In this document: piece by piece, positions 11,953-13,824 of the stretch | Position numbering within the stretch: position 1 is the first letter of the stretch | Layout of the letters: each line of letters begins with the position of its first letter | Source: JAJKJG01 sp036386395 | Lineage (GTDB): Bacteria; Pseudomonadota; Alphaproteobacteria; Rhizobiales; Beijerinckiaceae | Assembly: GCA_036386395.1 (NCBI GenBank) | Contig: DASVVU010000182.1 | Location: forward strand, 1 to 13,824 | Length of the DNA stretch: 13,824 bases | Direction: 5' to 3' | Made by a program: the position numbers and the translations under genes | The notes under the pieces: model-generated | What the model was told of the DNA's origin: nothing | What the model saw: the letters and a program-made list of their open reading frames with translations, nothing else | The model's database searches: none

Positions 11953-13824
11953 ATGAGCGACGGCCCGGGATCGGGTTTTCGCCCCGCGGCTTCCCCGCGA
12001 AGCCAGGGCAGTCCTTGGGCGCGCCGCCCCTGGCAGGAGCGGCTCGACCGGCTCGTCCGCCAGGCCCGCGCGACCTTATGGTGGGAGCGCGCCTGGCCGG
12101 CCCTGTGGCTGCCGGTCGCCGTCGTGATCGTCTTCCTCACATTGTCGTGGCTCGGGCTCTGGCTCGACCTCTCGCCCTTGAGCCGCAAGATCGGCCTTGC
12201 CCTCTTCGCGGCCGCGGCGGCGGCCTCTCTCCTGCCCTTGTGGCGCCTGCGGCGGCTGCCTGGGCGCCGCGCCGCCCTCGACCGCCTCGACCGCGACGCC
12301 GGCCTCAGGCACGGTCCCGCGCGGGCGATCGAGGACACGATGGCGCTCGGCGAGGGCGACGTGGGCTCGCGCGCCCTGTGGGAGCTGCACCGCCGCCGTG
12401 CCCAAGCGGCCGTCGACAGCCTCAAGGTCGCGGCGCCCCGCCCGGGCATGGCCCGCCGCGACCGCTACGCCGTGCGCGCCGCGGCGCTCGTCGCGCTCGC
12501 CGGCAGCGCTTTCGTGGCCGGGCCCGAGGCCTGGACGCGCCTCGCCACAGCCTTCGACTGGCGGCTGCCCGCCCCGCCCGCGCCGGCGCTGAGGGTGGAC
12601 GGCTGGATCGATCCGCCCCTCTACACCCGCACGCCGCCGCTGATGATCGACCTCGCGGCCGGCGAGCAGCGCCTGCGCGCGCCGGTGAAGTCGACCGTGG
12701 TGATCCGGGTCGCCGGACGCGGCGACGTGACGATCGCGCCGGGACGCGGCCTCAACGCCCTGCCCGCCGCCCAGAACCAGAAGGCGGACCTGCGCGAGGA
12801 GCGCTTCACGCTCGCCGGCGACGCCGACCTCTCCGTCCGCACGGGCCTTGCAAGCGGCGTGCGCCTATCCATCGAGGCGATCCCGGACAAGCCGCCGGAG
12901 ATTTCCTTCGCGAACCCGCCGGAGCTCAATGCGCGGGGCACCTTCAACCTCACCTACCGGGCGAAGGACGACTACGGCGTCGCCTCGGTCGAGGGCCTCG
13001 TCGAGAAGGGCGAGGGCTTCATCGGCCGGCGCGCCCTCGTGCCGCCGCCCCGCATGGCGCTGACCCTCCCGCCGGACGCGCTGGGCGAGGCCGACACCAA
13101 GGCGACCGTCGACCTGACGCAGCACCCCTGGGCCGGCGCCCGGGTCAAGCTCACCCTCTCGGCCAAGGACGAGGCCGAGCAGGAGGGGAGGAGCGAAACC
13201 GTCGACTTCACCCTGCCGCAGCGGCCGTTCACCAAGCCCCTCGCCAAGGCCCTCGTCGAGCAGCGGCGCACCATCGTGCTCGATCCCGACGACCGCAAGC
13301 GCGTGCAGACGGCGCTTGACGCGCTCCTCATCGAGCCCGAGCGCTTCACGCCGCAGTGGGGCGTCTTCATGGGCCTGCGCGTCGCCTCCGAGCGCCTGCG
13401 CGCCGCGAAGGGCGACGCCGATCTCCTCGAGGTCGCCGAATGGCTCTGGGCCATGGCGCTCCAGATCGAGGACGGCGACCTCTCGGACGCCGAGCGCGAG
13501 CTGCGCGCCGCGCAGGAGCGCCTGCGCGAGGCCCTCGACCGCGGCGCCTCCGAGGAGGAGATCAAGCGCCTGACCGACGAGCTTCGGCTGGCGATGGACA
13601 AGTTCCTGCGCGAGTTCGCCGAGCGCATGCAGCGCGAGCAGCAGCAGGGCCAGAACGATCAGAACCAGCGCTCGCCCGACCGAACCGTCACCCAGGACGA
13701 CCTCAACCGGATGCTGAACCAGATCGAGGAGATGATGCGCCGGGGCGACGTCGCCGAGGCCCAGCGCCTCCTCGACGAGCTGCGCAACATCCTCGAGAAC
13801 CTCCAGACGGCGCGGCCGAACAGC
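11953..13824 (+). CDS. TIGR02302/DUF4175 family membrane protein (3' end outside window)
   Basis: The reading frame is open for 624 codons to the end of the window, so the C terminus is missing; family members are about 850 residues. This family is a conserved alphaproteobacterial protein of unknown function. Hydrophobic spans lie at about residues 50-72, 79-97 and 173-190. A large domain with a PLYTRTPP segment (about 219-226), DKPPEISF and YRAKDDYGVASVEG follows, and then long charged helices (from about 490: ALQIEDGDLSDAERELRAAQ) and a Gln-rich QREQQQGQNDQNQ stretch near 565-577. GGAG lies eight bases before the ATG. Alanine/leucine-rich membrane part and helical tail suggest an inner-membrane protein with a large periplasmic region, but no role can be given. 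Confidence 0.86.
   Translation, partial: MSDGPGSGFRPAASPRSQGSPWARRPWQERLDRLVRQARATLWWERAWPALWLPVAVVIVFLTLSWLGLWLDLSPLSRKIGLALFAAAAAASLLPLWRLRRLPGRRAALDRLDRDAGLRHGPARAIEDTMALGEGDVGSRALWELHRRRAQAAVDSLKVAAPRPGMARRDRYAVRAAALVALAGSAFVAGPEAWTRLATAFDWRLPAPPAPALRVDGWIDPPLYTRTPPLMIDLAAGEQRLRAPVKSTVVIRVAGRGDVTIAPGRGLNALPAAQNQKADLREERFTLAGDADLSVRTGLASGVRLSIEAIPDKPPEISFANPPELNARGTFNLTYRAKDDYGVASVEGLVEKGEGFIGRRALVPPPRMALTLPPDALGEADTKATVDLTQHPWAGARVKLTLSAKDEAEQEGRSETVDFTLPQRPFTKPLAKALVEQRRTIVLDPDDRKRVQTALDALLIEPERFTPQWGVFMGLRVASERLRAAKGDADLLEVAEWLWAMALQIEDGDLSDAERELRAAQERLREALDRGASEEEIKRLTDELRLAMDKFLREFAERMQREQQQGQNDQNQRSPDRTVTQDDLNRMLNQIEEMMRRGDVAEAQRLLDELRNILENLQTARPNS

Noticed and set aside
11939..11956. 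A five-codon ATG frame overlapping the TIGR02302 start codon
   Set aside because: It has no leader-peptide character, and its second codon is simply the ribosome site (GGAG) of the larger gene.

Overview
The window looks like chromosome from a high-GC alphaproteobacterium, most likely of the order Rhizobiales (Methylobacteriaceae or a relative). The reasons are the strong G/C preference at third codon positions, a GcrA-type cell-cycle regulator, a TIGR02302/DUF4175 protein, and the block argD-argF-hslO divergent from gcrA, an order I recall from rhizobia. No phage, transposon, CRISPR, tRNA or rRNA sequence was seen.

Layout. 2-226 (+): the C-terminal end of a 2-oxoacid dehydrogenase E1 beta subunit. 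358-3501 (-): a compact operon transcribed argD, argF, hslO (two arginine-biosynthesis enzymes and the redox chaperone Hsp33); argD and argF overlap by 4 bases and argF and hslO are 7 bases apart. 3502-3919: the only gene-free stretch over 300 bases. It lies between the divergent argD and gcrA genes and is rich in signals: a good sigma70-type promoter for argD, a terminator-like hairpin in the argD leader, an 11-base direct repeat, several stem-loops before gcrA, and eight GANTC sites (the CcrM methylation motif). 3920-4468 (+): gcrA. 4537-4776 (-): a small two-helix membrane protein. 4857-6449 (+): a cytoplasmic gamma-glutamyltransferase-family enzyme. 6477-10800 (-): three genes in one direction, transcribed opgD-like periplasmic glucan protein, secreted glycerophosphodiester phosphodiesterase, acyl-CoA synthetase. 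10978-11268 (+): a small secreted Tyr-rich protein, whose end overlaps a convergent 83-residue protein gene (11256-11507, -). 11650-11856 (+): a 68-residue membrane protein behind a CtrA-like box. 11953-13824 (+): a TIGR02302-family membrane protein, cut by the window end.

How it fits together. Most genes are ordinary housekeeping. The most interesting signal is in the argD-gcrA intergenic region: counted by eye, 8 of the 18 GANTC sites in the whole window fall in these 418 bases. GcrA is known to act with sigma70 at CcrM-methylated GANTC promoters, so the arrangement suggests methylation-linked control of gcrA itself and of the arginine operon. Two of the sites overlap the predicted -35 and -10 boxes of argD. 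A second possible cell-cycle link is the TTAACCAT motif near 11605. I found no clear evidence of a wholly new defence, mobile or biosynthetic system.
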